Assembly (NCBI GenBank): GCA_910579215.1
Contig: CAJTTN010000004.1
Location: forward strand, 124,001-188,000
Reading direction: 5' to 3'
DNA: 64,000 nucleotides
From: an uncultured Anaeroplasmataceae bacterium
GTDB taxonomy: Bacteria > Bacillota_I > Bacilli_A > Acholeplasmatales > Anaeroplasmataceae
Under the pieces are notes generated by a model that saw nothing but the letters and a program-made list of their open reading frames with translations, had not been told where the DNA came from and did not search any database. Made by a program: the position numbers and the translations under genes. This document shows, piece after piece, positions 49,862 through 59,121 of this stretch; position 1 is the first letter of the stretch; each line of letters starts with the position of its first letter.

Positions 49862-50866
49862 ATGAAATCAAAAGAAAAATTTATTAAAATTATAAAGAAA
49901 AATTTATACTTATTTTTGACTTATCTAATAATATGTATTTGCATATTATTTCTATGTGTGTTTTTAGGGGATTCTTTTTGCAAAATAAAAGAATATAGAA
50001 GTTACTTTTATCAGAATCACGCCTATTTGGTATGCCCCTCCTATGAAGATTATAATTTCCTTATGTCTAAGGAAAATTTTGATAAAAATAGTGTTACATT
50101 ATATGGCAAAGAAGTTATTGAAATAGAGGGATTAAATTATGAAGTAATCTATTCTTCTAATTTAGAAAATGGAGAAATTCTTATTTTAGATGAAACAATC
50201 AAAGTCTATAAAACGGAAGAAGCGTTAGATAAGTCAAAAATATATCAAACACAATCGAATTTTAAATTTGCGACAAAAAAAGATCTGTCTTTACTTAAAT
50301 TACCTTTTGTAGAAGATAAAACACCCAGCTTTTTATATAAATATAAGGAAATGAAAACTATAGAATATAAAGGTCTATATTTGATTGTTTTTAATAAAGA
50401 ATCAGAACTTTTTTATGACTTTTGTAAAATGTTTGGTTATCCTAATATTAGAGAGGGGTTAACAATAGAATCAAGATGCTTTGCTTATGGAACTGACGAG
50501 GCTAACTCTACAGGTATTATTCAAAATATTTTTAAATTTGTTAGTGTAATTTACTTCATACCAATAATATTTTTTGTTGTTTGGATTAAGTATATATATG
50601 AATTCTTTATGCAATCAGAATTAAAGGAATTACAAATTCACTATTATTTCTATAAAACAAAAAGTAAAATATGGGGACAAGAATTTATAAGAAATCTTTG
50701 TTTGTTTTTATTATGTTCTTTTTTTGCTCTTGGAGCTTATAGTATATTTGTAAAAATAACTAAAGAAGCCATTTTATTATTTTATTTATTTATCTTATTA
50801 GAAATTATGATATTATTTTTCTTTATTAAACATTTAGTATATAAAAATTTACGGATGGTGTTATGA
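49862..50866 (+). CDS. FtsX-like ABC permease, first subunit
   Basis: A 334-residue permease with the MacB/FtsX arrangement: one N-terminal membrane segment (about residues 14-36), an extracellular domain of about 190 residues, then three segments near 228-248, 280-300 and 305-325. It resembles half of the DUF1430-type membrane proteins that accompany lactococcin-972-like bacteriocins, but this is inference from layout. It starts one base after the secreted-protein gene and overlaps the ATPase gene (ATGATG). Confidence 0.7.
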   Translation: MKSKEKFIKIIKKNLYLFLTYLIICICILFLCVFLGDSFCKIKEYRSYFYQNHAYLVCPSYEDYNFLMSKENFDKNSVTLYGKEVIEIEGLNYEVIYSSNLENGEILILDETIKVYKTEEALDKSKIYQTQSNFKFATKKDLSLLKLPFVEDKTPSFLYKYKEMKTIEYKGLYLIVFNKESELFYDFCKMFGYPNIREGLTIESRCFAYGTDEANSTGIIQNIFKFVSVIYFIPIIFFVVWIKYIYEFFMQSELKELQIHYYFYKTKSKIWGQEFIRNLCLFLLCSFFALGAYSIFVKITKEAILLFYLFILLEIMILFFFIKHLVYKNLRMVL

Positions 50867-51510
50867 TGAAATGGACTTTACAAATTGAAAACAAAAGTTT
50901 TAATAATTTAAATCTTTTTTTAGATACTAAAGTAGAATTTGAATCTGGTAAATTTTATGCAATAAAAGGGGAATCTGGTATAGGAAAAACAACCCTTTTG
51001 AAAATGATAGGTTTATTAGAATCTTTTAAAGGCGATAGTTTTATAAATGAAAACAAGATAGACTATAAAGAATTAGAAAAATATAGACGGGATACCTTTA
51101 CTTATATTTTTCAGGATTTTAAATTAATTCCTGAGCTTACTGCTTATGAAAATGCCATTCTGCCTTTAAAAAATCTTCATGAACCAGTGGATTTAGCATA
51201 TCTAGATGAACTTTCTGAATTTTTAGGTATTGTTTCAATTTTACATAAAAAAGTTAAATTTTTATCAGGCGGAGAAGCACAACGAGCAGCTATTCTTCGT
51301 GCGTTACTAACAAGACGACCTTTTATTTTAGCAGATGAGCCTACTGGTAGTCTTGATGGAAATAATGTAGATATCGTAATGTCTATTTTAAAGGAAGTCG
51401 TTAAAAAATATAATCGAACAATCATAATGGTGACTCATGATAAAAATTTAGATGAATATTTTGATTGCATTTATAAAATTGAAGAGAAAAAGGTTGTGCT
51501 ATATGTATAA
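50863..51510 (+). CDS. ABC transporter ATP-binding protein
   Basis: A 215-residue ATPase of the MacB/LolD/FtsE type. Walker A is GESGIGKTTLLKMIG, Q-loop FTYIFQDFKLIPELTAYEN, signature FLSGGEAQRAAILRALL, Walker B PFILADEPTGSLD, H-loop VTHDKN. It pairs with the permeases on either side. ATG overlaps the stop of the first permease; its own stop overlaps the second permease start (ATGTATAA). Confidence 0.92.
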   Translation: MMKWTLQIENKSFNNLNLFLDTKVEFESGKFYAIKGESGIGKTTLLKMIGLLESFKGDSFINENKIDYKELEKYRRDTFTYIFQDFKLIPELTAYENAILPLKNLHEPVDLAYLDELSEFLGIVSILHKKVKFLSGGEAQRAAILRALLTRRPFILADEPTGSLDGNNVDIVMSILKEVVKKYNRTIIMVTHDKNLDEYFDCIYKIEEKKVVLYV

Positions 51511-52621
51511 TCTAAGATGCATGTTTAAAGCATTAAAAGCAAAATCAATGAAAATGATATTTATTTATTTTGGGGTTTTATTTGTATTGTTTATATTATC
51601 TTTTTCTGTGGAATTATTTAATAAAGATAGCCAAAGATATTTTAGTAAAATACAAAATAATTACATTTATGGAACAGAAGAAATTTGTATTGAGGATTGT
51701 GATAAGTTTTATCAAAGTATTGAAACAAAAAATAAGACTTTACAAGCAAATCATTTGGAAATTCTTTCTTCTGGCTTTTATTATGAAACTTCCTTTAATT
51801 TAAATAAAGAAAAGGGAGCTTTTAGTGCAATTATTGGGTCTGATGAACATCTTTTAGATGTGATATATCCTGTAGAATTTAAATGGCTTTTTAAAAAAGA
51901 ATTAATGAATGATGCGGTATATATACCATATGATCTGTATAAGGATTTAAATTTTCCAACCTCTATAACACTATCCAAGGAAGATATGAATTTTGAAAAA
52001 GAATATCAAATTAATGGGGTATTTAAAAGTGATAAAATAGTTAAAACTATCTTTTATGGTTCTTTTGAAATATCGAATTCTTTTCCAATTATAGTAAATG
52101 AACCAAACATTTTAAATGTATTTCCGTTAGATCAAGTAGAGGAATGCAACTATATAATAAAATTAGAGAATGAAATTAAGAAAGAGGATATATATTTAAT
52201 CGATAACCTCTATAGTTCTGCTACTTATCATTTAAAACAAGAAAATAGCAATTTAAATATGATACAGGGAGCTTATGATGTTTTAATGCATCTTGTTATT
52301 ATAATTTTTATTTTCTCTATGGCATTAATGACTTTATTATTTAGTTCCTTTTACAAAAGCCTAATTCAATATTTGAATATTAATTCAATTTTCTACTTGT
52401 CAATAAAGGAAAGATATTTATATAGCTTCTTACCTTGTATATTATTATTTACAGTTCCTCTTGTTGGGGTGATTTTTCTTGGCTTGATTTTTGATTTAAT
52501 ATTATATTTTAATTTTGGTTACTTTATAAATTTATTTCAAATAAGTGTAGTATCAGTTTATTTATTTATGATTTTGGTTGCTATAGTAGCAGGATTCATA
52601 AATATAAAAAGAAAAAATTAA
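51503..52621 (+). CDS. FtsX-like ABC permease, second subunit
   Basis: A 372-residue permease. Start ATG at 51503 overlaps the ATPase gene by 8 bp; a longer frame from 51452 lies inside it. One N-terminal membrane segment (MIFIYFGVLFVLFILSF), a large outside domain of about 210 residues, and three C-terminal segments (HLVIIIFIFSMALMTLLF, FLPCILLFTVPLVGVIFLGL, VVSVYLFMILVAIVAGFIN). Together with the first permease it gives a heterodimeric mechanotransmission-type ABC system. A long hairpin terminator follows after 130 bp. Confidence 0.75.
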   Translation: MYNLRCMFKALKAKSMKMIFIYFGVLFVLFILSFSVELFNKDSQRYFSKIQNNYIYGTEEICIEDCDKFYQSIETKNKTLQANHLEILSSGFYYETSFNLNKEKGAFSAIIGSDEHLLDVIYPVEFKWLFKKELMNDAVYIPYDLYKDLNFPTSITLSKEDMNFEKEYQINGVFKSDKIVKTIFYGSFEISNSFPIIVNEPNILNVFPLDQVEECNYIIKLENEIKKEDIYLIDNLYSSATYHLKQENSNLNMIQGAYDVLMHLVIIIFIFSMALMTLLFSSFYKSLIQYLNINSIFYLSIKERYLYSFLPCILLFTVPLVGVIFLGLIFDLILYFNFGYFINLFQISVVSVYLFMILVAIVAGFINIKRKN

Positions 52622-52752
52622 AACTTTTTTGAAATTATAAATGAATAATTATAAAAAAGGTGCTCTAAAATGAGGAATATATGATGTCAATGATAGGAAT
52701 ATCTGTTAAATTATTTGTAGATGATAAAAGCTCTTTAAGTTGTTGAAATGTT

Positions 52753-52796
52753 AAGATGTTTGTAGACACAAAAAAGTGTTTGTAAACATCTTTTTT
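52753..52796 (+). terminator. strong terminator after the ABC operon
   Basis: A 17-bp stem, AAGATGTTTGTAGACAC with GTGTTTGTAAACATCTT (one G-T pair), loop AAAAAA, then TTTTTT. Confidence 0.9.
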
Positions 52797-52844
52797 CGTT
52801 TTATAATTACATATATGCAGCTTATAGAATATTATATAGATATA

Positions 52845-53135
52845 AGAAGCAAAATGTATTTGGCCAACTAATTTTGATGAGCATTATATTTCAATTTCAT
52901 ATGGAAAAAGATTAAATGTAAGTCTAATAACGAAGGAACAGATATTTTGTTGGAGGCAGAAATAGTAGATAGAGATTATTCTTACTCTACTTCAACTCCT
53001 TCCATGAAGAAAGCAATAAAATTTGCCATTTTTTATAAACTTAGATGTGCTAATGGATTTTGGGGGGATTGGGCTTTTAATGGTAATGATAGTGGAAATA
53101 TTGAAAAAGAAATGTATAAAACATATACAAAATAA
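52845..53135 (+). pseudogene. decayed coding relic
   Basis: Two short frames joined by a shift near 52945: KCIWPTNFDEHYISISYGKR, then LEAEIVDRDYSYSTSTPSMK to a TAA at 53133-53135. WPTNFDEHYISISYGKR is loosely like the start of M23 peptidase domains. No start site. It may be part of the BspA-like relic that follows. Uncertain. Confidence 0.35.
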
Positions 53136-53139
53136 TCAT

Positions 53140-53506
53140 TTTTTTCTAAAAAAAATTTTGAGTTCTATGAGTTTTCTTTTAGTTCTGATGATGGTGAAAT
53201 TACTACATATTATGGCATTTTAAAATATTTAGGTAATGAAGAAGAAGTTATAATACCAAATACATATAAAACTTGTGAAGTACGATATATTTTTGAAAAG
53301 GTTTTTTCTTAAAAAATATTAAAAGATGCGCTTTTTATTCTTGTGAAAAGCTTGAAAGTGTATATTTTATGGGGAATCCACAAAATTTAGAAGCTGTTAT
53401 ATTTGATCATGAGCAAAACATAACTATTTATGGTTTGTCTGGAGGAAGTGTAGAGGAATACGCACAGAAGGAGGGCCTTTCCTTTTGTGTATTAGATAAT
53501 AAATAA
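53140..53506 (+). pseudogene. broken LRR_5 (BspA-like) surface protein tail
   Basis: Frames on the plus strand read SFSSDDGEITTYYGILKYLG, NEEEVIIPNTYKTCEVRYIF to a TAA, then one frame over CAFYSCEKLESVYFMGNPQN and TIYGLSGGSVEEYAQKEG to a TAA at 53504-53506. VIIP, AFYSCEKLESV and the TIYG..GS..EEYA end are typical of BspA-type leucine-rich repeat proteins. A frameshift near 53310 and a missing N-terminus make it a remnant. Confidence 0.7.
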
Positions 53507-53675
53507 AACTTAAATTTATGTAAATTAGTATTTTTCTTATTGCATTAAAAATGGCAATAAGTTTTTTTTATAATCAAAAACAAATTTAGTCAAAAATAGG
53601 AATTCATTTGTATTATAATGGGTAAAATATATTTTATAGATAGTACGTTAGAAATGGTTTTTTTAACCATAATTC

Positions 53676-53704
53676 TTGAGAAAAAACATAAAATATGGTA
53701 AAAT
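53676..53704 (+). promoter_or_regulatory. parE promoter candidate
   Basis: TTGAGA (53676-53681), 17 bp, TAAAAT (53699-53704). A small hairpin ATGGTT/AACCAT lies just upstream. The remaining gap 53507-53675 shows no gene. Confidence 0.5.
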
Positions 53705-53737
53705 TATAAATAATATTGTAAAAAAGGGTGATTTATT

Positions 53738-55642
53738 ATGGCGAATAATACCTATAATGACGATTCGATAACCGTCTTAGAGGGCCTAGAACATGTTCGT
53801 AAGCGTCCAGGTATGTATATTGGTTCTACTGATGAACGTGGATTACACCATTTAGTTTGGGAAATTATTGATAATGCAATTGATGAGGCTCTATCTGGCT
53901 ATGGTAGAGAAATTGTATTAACTATAAATCATGATAATTCAATAACCGTATCTGATCAGGGTCGTGGTGTTCCTTGTGGTAAGCATGCTACAGGAAAGAA
54001 TACGATGGAGATTATATATACAAAGCTTAATGCAGGTGGAAAATTTGGCGGGAATGGCTATAAGACCTCTGGTGGTCTTCATGGCGTTGGTGGTTCAGTT
54101 GTGAATGCATTATCCACATTCATGGAGGTAATCTCTATGCGTGATGGTAAAATTCATAAGATGCGTTTTGAAAAGGGAGGAACAATAATTAGTCCCTTAG
54201 AGATTTTAGGAGAAACTAAGAAGACAGGAACAATTGTAACATTCAAACCTGATCCAGAGATTTTCTCTACTACCTTATATAACTATGAGACGATAAAAAC
54301 CAGATTAAGAGAGAGTGCCTTTTTAATAAAAAATTTAAAAATGGTTTTACATGACAAGCGTAATGGGAAATCAGATACATTTATTTATGAGCATGGAATC
54401 TCTGAGTATGTAACCTATTTAGATACTAATAAAAAGCCAGTGCATCCTGTTGCTTATTTTGAGGGGACTTATGAATCTATTGAGGTAGAGGTAGCTCTAC
54501 AGTTTGTAGATACCTATAGTGAGACGATTGTGTCCTTTGTAAATAATGTTAGAACCTCAGATGGTGGTTCTCACGAGACTGGATTTAAATCGGCTTTAAC
54601 AAGAGCATTTAATGATTATGCTAAGAAGTTTAGCTTGTTAGGGAAAATTCAAGCTCTTGATGGGAGTGATATACGTGCAGGAATGACCGCCGTTGTTTCC
54701 GTACGTATCACAGAAAATTTACTAGAATTTGAAGGACAAACTAAGGGTAAGCTAGGAACCCCTCTAGCAAAAACTGCAGTGGATGCAGTTTTATATGATA
54801 AGCTATCCTTTTATCTTATAGAGAATAAGAGCCTATCTGAGGCCATTGTGAAGAAAGCAATTCGCGAGGCAGAGGCTAGAGAGGAAGCTCGTAAGGCTAG
54901 AAATCAAGCTCGTTTAGATAAAAAAGATAAAAAGGAAATGAATCTATCTACTAAGCTTGCACCTACAAGTGAGAAGAATAAGGAAATTAATGAGCTATAT
55001 TTAGTCGAAGGAGATTCTGCAGGAGGCTCTGCAAAACAGGGGCGGGATAGAAAATTCCAAGCAATCCTTCCTCTTAGAGGTAAAGTTTTGAATACAGAGC
55101 GAGCTTCTGCAGATGCTGTTTTAAAAAATGAAGAAATTGCTACAATGATTTATACTATAGGTGCAGATTATGGTAGCTCCTTTGATATAAAAAAATGTAA
55201 CTACAAAAAAATTATTATTATGACCGATGCCGATGATGATGGTGCCCATATTCAGGTATTGCTACTGACCTTCTTCTTTAGATATATGCGTCCTTTGATC
55301 GAGGATGGAAGAGTTTATATTGCCTGCCCACCCCTATTTAAAATTACAAAGCGTGGGAAAAAGGAAGAAATTATTTATGCTTGGACTAATGAAGAAAAGG
55401 ATATGATTCTTTCTAAATGTAATTCACAGACGCTCGTACAGCGCTATAAGGGTCTTGGTGAGATGAACGCAGAGCAATTATGGGATACAACGATGAATCC
55501 CGAGACACGTAGCTTAATTCAAGTAAAGCTAGAGGATTTAGCAGAAACTGAAACAGAGATAGATATCTTAATGGGCAATGATGCAAATCGTCGTAGAGAC
55601 TGGCTAGAAAACCATGTTCAGTTTACACTAGAAGAGGTATAG
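53738..55642 (+). CDS. parE: DNA topoisomerase IV subunit B
   Basis: A 634-residue GHKL ATPase of type IIA topoisomerases. Landmarks: EHVRKRPGMYIGSTDERGLH, IDNAIDEALSG, the ATP lid GGKFGGNGYKTSGGLHGVGG, the transducer QTKGKLGTP, and the TOPRIM motifs LYLVEGDSAGGSAKQGRDR and IIMTDADDDGAHI. ParE rather than GyrB is chosen from its short length, the ENHVQFTLEEV end and its partner parC 10 bp downstream. Ribosome site AAGGGTGATTT. Confidence 0.88.
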   Translation: MANNTYNDDSITVLEGLEHVRKRPGMYIGSTDERGLHHLVWEIIDNAIDEALSGYGREIVLTINHDNSITVSDQGRGVPCGKHATGKNTMEIIYTKLNAGGKFGGNGYKTSGGLHGVGGSVVNALSTFMEVISMRDGKIHKMRFEKGGTIISPLEILGETKKTGTIVTFKPDPEIFSTTLYNYETIKTRLRESAFLIKNLKMVLHDKRNGKSDTFIYEHGISEYVTYLDTNKKPVHPVAYFEGTYESIEVEVALQFVDTYSETIVSFVNNVRTSDGGSHETGFKSALTRAFNDYAKKFSLLGKIQALDGSDIRAGMTAVVSVRITENLLEFEGQTKGKLGTPLAKTAVDAVLYDKLSFYLIENKSLSEAIVKKAIREAEAREEARKARNQARLDKKDKKEMNLSTKLAPTSEKNKEINELYLVEGDSAGGSAKQGRDRKFQAILPLRGKVLNTERASADAVLKNEEIATMIYTIGADYGSSFDIKKCNYKKIIIMTDADDDGAHIQVLLLTFFFRYMRPLIEDGRVYIACPPLFKITKRGKKEEIIYAWTNEEKDMILSKCNSQTLVQRYKGLGEMNAEQLWDTTMNPETRSLIQVKLEDLAETETEIDILMGNDANRRRDWLENHVQFTLEEV

Positions 55643-55652
55643 GAGGGGTAGA

Positions 55653-58600
55653 ATGGCTAAGGATATTAAAAAGAAATTAGATATATTTCTTGCTGAAACC
55701 TTTCAAGAAACTAAATTAGAAAGTGTTGTTGGAGATCGGTTTGGAAGATACTCAAAATATATTATTCAGGAGCGTGCTATTCCCGATATTAGAGATGGAT
55801 TAAAGCCAGTTCAAAGACGTATTTTATATGCAATGAATGAACTAAAAATAACGGCAAATGCTCCTTATAAAAAATCAGCTCGTATTACGGGTGAGGTTAT
55901 GGGTAAATATCATCCTCACGGAGATTCCTCTATATATGAGGCTTTGGTTCGTATGAGTCAAACCTGGAAAATGGGTGTACCTTTAATAGATATGCATGGA
56001 AATAATGGTAGTATGGATGGGGATGGTCCTGCTGCCATGCGTTATACAGAAGCTCGTATGAGTAAAAATGCAGAGTTTCTATTAAAGGATATTGATAAAA
56101 ATACAGTGCCCTTTATTCCTAACTTTGATGAGGAGGAAATTGAGCCTACTGTTTTACCAGCGAAATTCCCTAACCTTTTAGTGAATGGTTGTATGGGAAT
56201 TTCCTCAGGCTATGCTACTTATATTCCAACCCATAACTTTAATGAAGTTATAGAGGCAACCATTGCCAAGCTAGAAAACCCTGAGATGACCTTAGATCAG
56301 TTATTAGAGATTATGCCCGGTCCTGATTTTCCAACAGGAGGAATCATTCTAGGGACAGAAGGAATTAGAGAGGCATTTTTAACTGGAGCTGGCGCTGTAA
56401 TCGTCCGTTCAAAATATTCTATTGAGGATATGGACAATGGGGCGAAGCGAGTTGTTATAACGGAAATTCCTTATGACACTGTAAAATCAAAAACAGTTGA
56501 AAAGGTAGAACAGCTCAGAATGGATGGGAAAATTCCAGACGTATCTGAGGTTAGAGATGAATCTGGTCGTGATGGACTACGTATTGCGATAGATTTAAAA
56601 AAGAATGCCAATGTTTCTGCAATAATGGCATATCTATTTAAGAATACAGATTTACAGGTTTCTGTGAATTATAATATGGTATCTATATGCGATAGACGCC
56701 CTATGCGCTTAGGTGTTCTTCCAATCTTAGATGCCTATATCAATCATTATAAGCAAGTCGTAACGAATCGTACGAATTTTGATTTAATTAAAGCGAAGAA
56801 AAGGTTACATATTGTAGAGGGACTAGTTAAGATGATTTCTATTCTTGATGAGGTCATTCGTATTATTCGTGCAAGTAAAAATAAAGCAGATTCTAAGCAA
56901 AATTTGATTAAGGAATATGCCTTTACAGAAGAACAAGCAGAAGCTATTGTAATGATGCAGCTTTATCGTTTATCCAATCAAGACATTACAATTTTAATGG
57001 AAGAGGATAAGGAATTAAATGAAAATATTGCAATCTATGAAAAGATATTAAATTCTGAACGTGAACTGATTAAGGTTATCATAAAGGAACTAACTGAGGT
57101 TTCTAATGCTGCTAAGGTTAAGCGTCGTACAGAAATAGATAGGGAAGCCTCAACAACGATTAAATATGATGAAACAGATCTTATATCGAAAGAGCAGGTT
57201 ATGGTATCTATTTCAAGAGATGGATATATGAAGCGTGCATCAATCAAGGCCTTTAATGCTGCTAAAACAAATGGCTTAAAGGAAAATGATGCAGTTCTAT
57301 ATTTAGGAGAGGTTTCAACTCTAGATACACTATTACTATTTACGACCTTAGGTAATTTTATCTATTTACCTGTCCATAAAATTGCTGAATGTAAATTTAA
57401 GGATGTCGGTACCTACATGAATAGTGTTGTAGCAATTGCTCCAAAAGAAAAGCTGATTCGCTGCTTTGTAATCTCAAAATTTGAAACAGGAGAGACGGTT
57501 CTATTATGTACAGCTAAGGGTGCTATGAAGCAAACTCTTTTATCTGAATTTAATGTTAATCGTTACACTAAGCCTGTTCGTGCTATGAAGCTTAGTAGCG
57601 ATGATGAGCTTGTTTCAGCAGATATTATAGATAATCCTTTAGAGATTTTAGTATTTACTAGAAATTGTGAGGGCTTGCGCTTTAGAGCTAGTGATATTTC
57701 CTTATATGGCTGTAATGCAGGTGGTATTAAAGCTATCAATTTAAAACCAAAGGATAAGGTGGTTTCTGCCTTTTATGCAAATAAGGAGGATGATTTCCTC
57801 TTGTTAACTACTAGATATACTCTAAAACGAATGCGTATTACAGATATTGTTTTAACGCGTAGAGCTAGAGCGGGATCTATAGTAATTAAGCCTGTGAAAA
57901 CAAATCCGATCTTCTTAGTAGATGCTGCCAAAATGACACCAAATCAATTTAGAGAAAATGTAACGATTGATGTACGTTATAAGCATGGAAATGACGGAAT
58001 TGAGGCTAGATCTCTTAAATACAATGTGTCCGATAATGGAAGAAGTATTCAAGTAGAACAATACATAGATCCTGAGGGACTATGGCTTCCAAAGCCATCC
58101 AAACCAGATGAAACAGTTTCTGGAGATTATTTGATTGAGGTAAGACCAACGTTATTTAATATGGATGATGGTGCTGAAAATGAGAAGCCATTGATGTCAT
58201 CTAAAAAACAAGATAATATATTAGATGAATTAGATAAGATTTTAGCAAGTGAAAATGCTAAAACAAAAGAACCAACGACGCTTTGGGATATTCCTTTGGT
58301 AGAAAAGACTGATCCAGAACCTCAAAAGATAGTACCTTCTCCTAAGGAGGAGCCTAAGGATTTATGGGATTTAGCAGAAGAAGTGGAAGAGACTTCTGAG
58401 GAAGAATTGCCTATAGCATTAGAAGAGCAGGCTCCATCCATAGAGGATGTAGTTACTTCCACTCCTTTAGAAAATACGTTATTGATAAAGAAAAATACTT
58501 CTAAAGAGGAAGAACGACCAACCACTTTAGCAGAAAATGATTTGCTAGAGGAGGATGATTTTGACACCTCATTTTTAGAGGAGAAAGATTCAAAATTAGT

Positions 58601-58952
58601 AGAGGAAGCTGAATCTTTTTTGCAAGAAAATACAAAAAAAATCCTTCCGATAGAAGAAGCAGATGAAACAGATAAAAAAGAGGATTACCTAGAACCTCTT
58701 CATACACCTAAAGATTTATTTGAATATGAGGAACAGGAAGAGGATGCTTATGCCTTTGAGGAACATGAGGATGAGATTCCGCAAGGCTCAGAGCCTAAAG
58801 AGGTTAAAATAATAGAAGGTGAAAAGTATATCGTTAAGGAAACAAAATCCTCCTTATTTATAAGAGAAAAAGATCCTATAAAGGAAATTGATGAATCAGA
58901 GGATGAGATTCCAGATATCCCTTACAAAAGAATAGATTTTAATAATCGTTAA
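55653..58952 (+). CDS. parC: DNA topoisomerase IV subunit A with long acidic tail
   Basis: A 1099-residue ParC. The breakage-reunion domain has RAIPDIRDGLKPVQRRILYA, the quinolone-region motif YHPHGDSSIYEALVRMSQTW and the catalytic Tyr131 in AAMRYTEARM. The C-terminal DNA-wrapping blades run to about residue 815. A tail of about 230-280 residues follows that is very rich in Glu/Asp, with repeated KEEP, EEVEE, DLFEYEEQEED stretches and DLWD, WDIP-like bits; it is probably disordered. Usual length is 800-850, so the tail is an addition in frame with no stop between. It ends in an Ile/Arg-containing KRIDFNNR. Confidence 0.88.
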   Translation: MAKDIKKKLDIFLAETFQETKLESVVGDRFGRYSKYIIQERAIPDIRDGLKPVQRRILYAMNELKITANAPYKKSARITGEVMGKYHPHGDSSIYEALVRMSQTWKMGVPLIDMHGNNGSMDGDGPAAMRYTEARMSKNAEFLLKDIDKNTVPFIPNFDEEEIEPTVLPAKFPNLLVNGCMGISSGYATYIPTHNFNEVIEATIAKLENPEMTLDQLLEIMPGPDFPTGGIILGTEGIREAFLTGAGAVIVRSKYSIEDMDNGAKRVVITEIPYDTVKSKTVEKVEQLRMDGKIPDVSEVRDESGRDGLRIAIDLKKNANVSAIMAYLFKNTDLQVSVNYNMVSICDRRPMRLGVLPILDAYINHYKQVVTNRTNFDLIKAKKRLHIVEGLVKMISILDEVIRIIRASKNKADSKQNLIKEYAFTEEQAEAIVMMQLYRLSNQDITILMEEDKELNENIAIYEKILNSERELIKVIIKELTEVSNAAKVKRRTEIDREASTTIKYDETDLISKEQVMVSISRDGYMKRASIKAFNAAKTNGLKENDAVLYLGEVSTLDTLLLFTTLGNFIYLPVHKIAECKFKDVGTYMNSVVAIAPKEKLIRCFVISKFETGETVLLCTAKGAMKQTLLSEFNVNRYTKPVRAMKLSSDDELVSADIIDNPLEILVFTRNCEGLRFRASDISLYGCNAGGIKAINLKPKDKVVSAFYANKEDDFLLLTTRYTLKRMRITDIVLTRRARAGSIVIKPVKTNPIFLVDAAKMTPNQFRENVTIDVRYKHGNDGIEARSLKYNVSDNGRSIQVEQYIDPEGLWLPKPSKPDETVSGDYLIEVRPTLFNMDDGAENEKPLMSSKKQDNILDELDKILASENAKTKEPTTLWDIPLVEKTDPEPQKIVPSPKEEPKDLWDLAEEVEETSEEELPIALEEQAPSIEDVVTSTPLENTLLIKKNTSKEEERPTTLAENDLLEEDDFDTSFLEEKDSKLVEEAESFLQENTKKILPIEEADETDKKEDYLEPLHTPKDLFEYEEQEEDAYAFEEHEDEIPQGSEPKEVKIIEGEKYIVKETKSSLFIREKDPIKEIDESEDEIPDIPYKRIDFNNR

Positions 58953-58995
58953 AGCGTCTAAGCTTTATATCATATTATTTATAAGCAAGAGAATG

Positions 58996-59045
58996 AATAA
59001 GGATGAGTGTCTGATTTTTGTAGACTACAAGTCCTTATTTTTTAA
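58996..59045 (+). terminator. terminator after parC
   Basis: AATAAGGA (58996-59003) and TCCTTATT (59032-59039) form the base of a longer imperfect hairpin, followed by a T run. Confidence 0.75.
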
Positions 59046-59075
59046 TTTAATCTTTTATTATAATTTTACATATGT

Positions 59076-59081
59076 TATAAT
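59076..59081 (+). promoter_or_regulatory. extended -10 promoter of the EF-G-like gene
   Basis: TGTTATAAT gives an extended -10 box (TATAAT 59076-59081) eight bases before a cre-like site. Confidence 0.6.
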
Positions 59082-59088
59082 AAAATAA

Positions 59089-59102
59089 AGTAAGCGTTTA
59101 CA
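59089..59102 (+). promoter_or_regulatory. cre-like site (CcpA)
   Basis: AGTAAGCGTTTACA matches the catabolite-responsive element consensus (TGWAANCGNTNWCA) at all but the first position. It lies just after the transcription start, a position that usually means repression. Confidence 0.6.
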
Positions 59103-59121
59103 AGAGAAAGGAATTGAGAAT

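Noticed and set aside
53062..53072. G6 run in the decayed region as a second phase-variation tract
   Set aside because: It lies inside relic coding sequence without promoter or intact frame, and the run is short.
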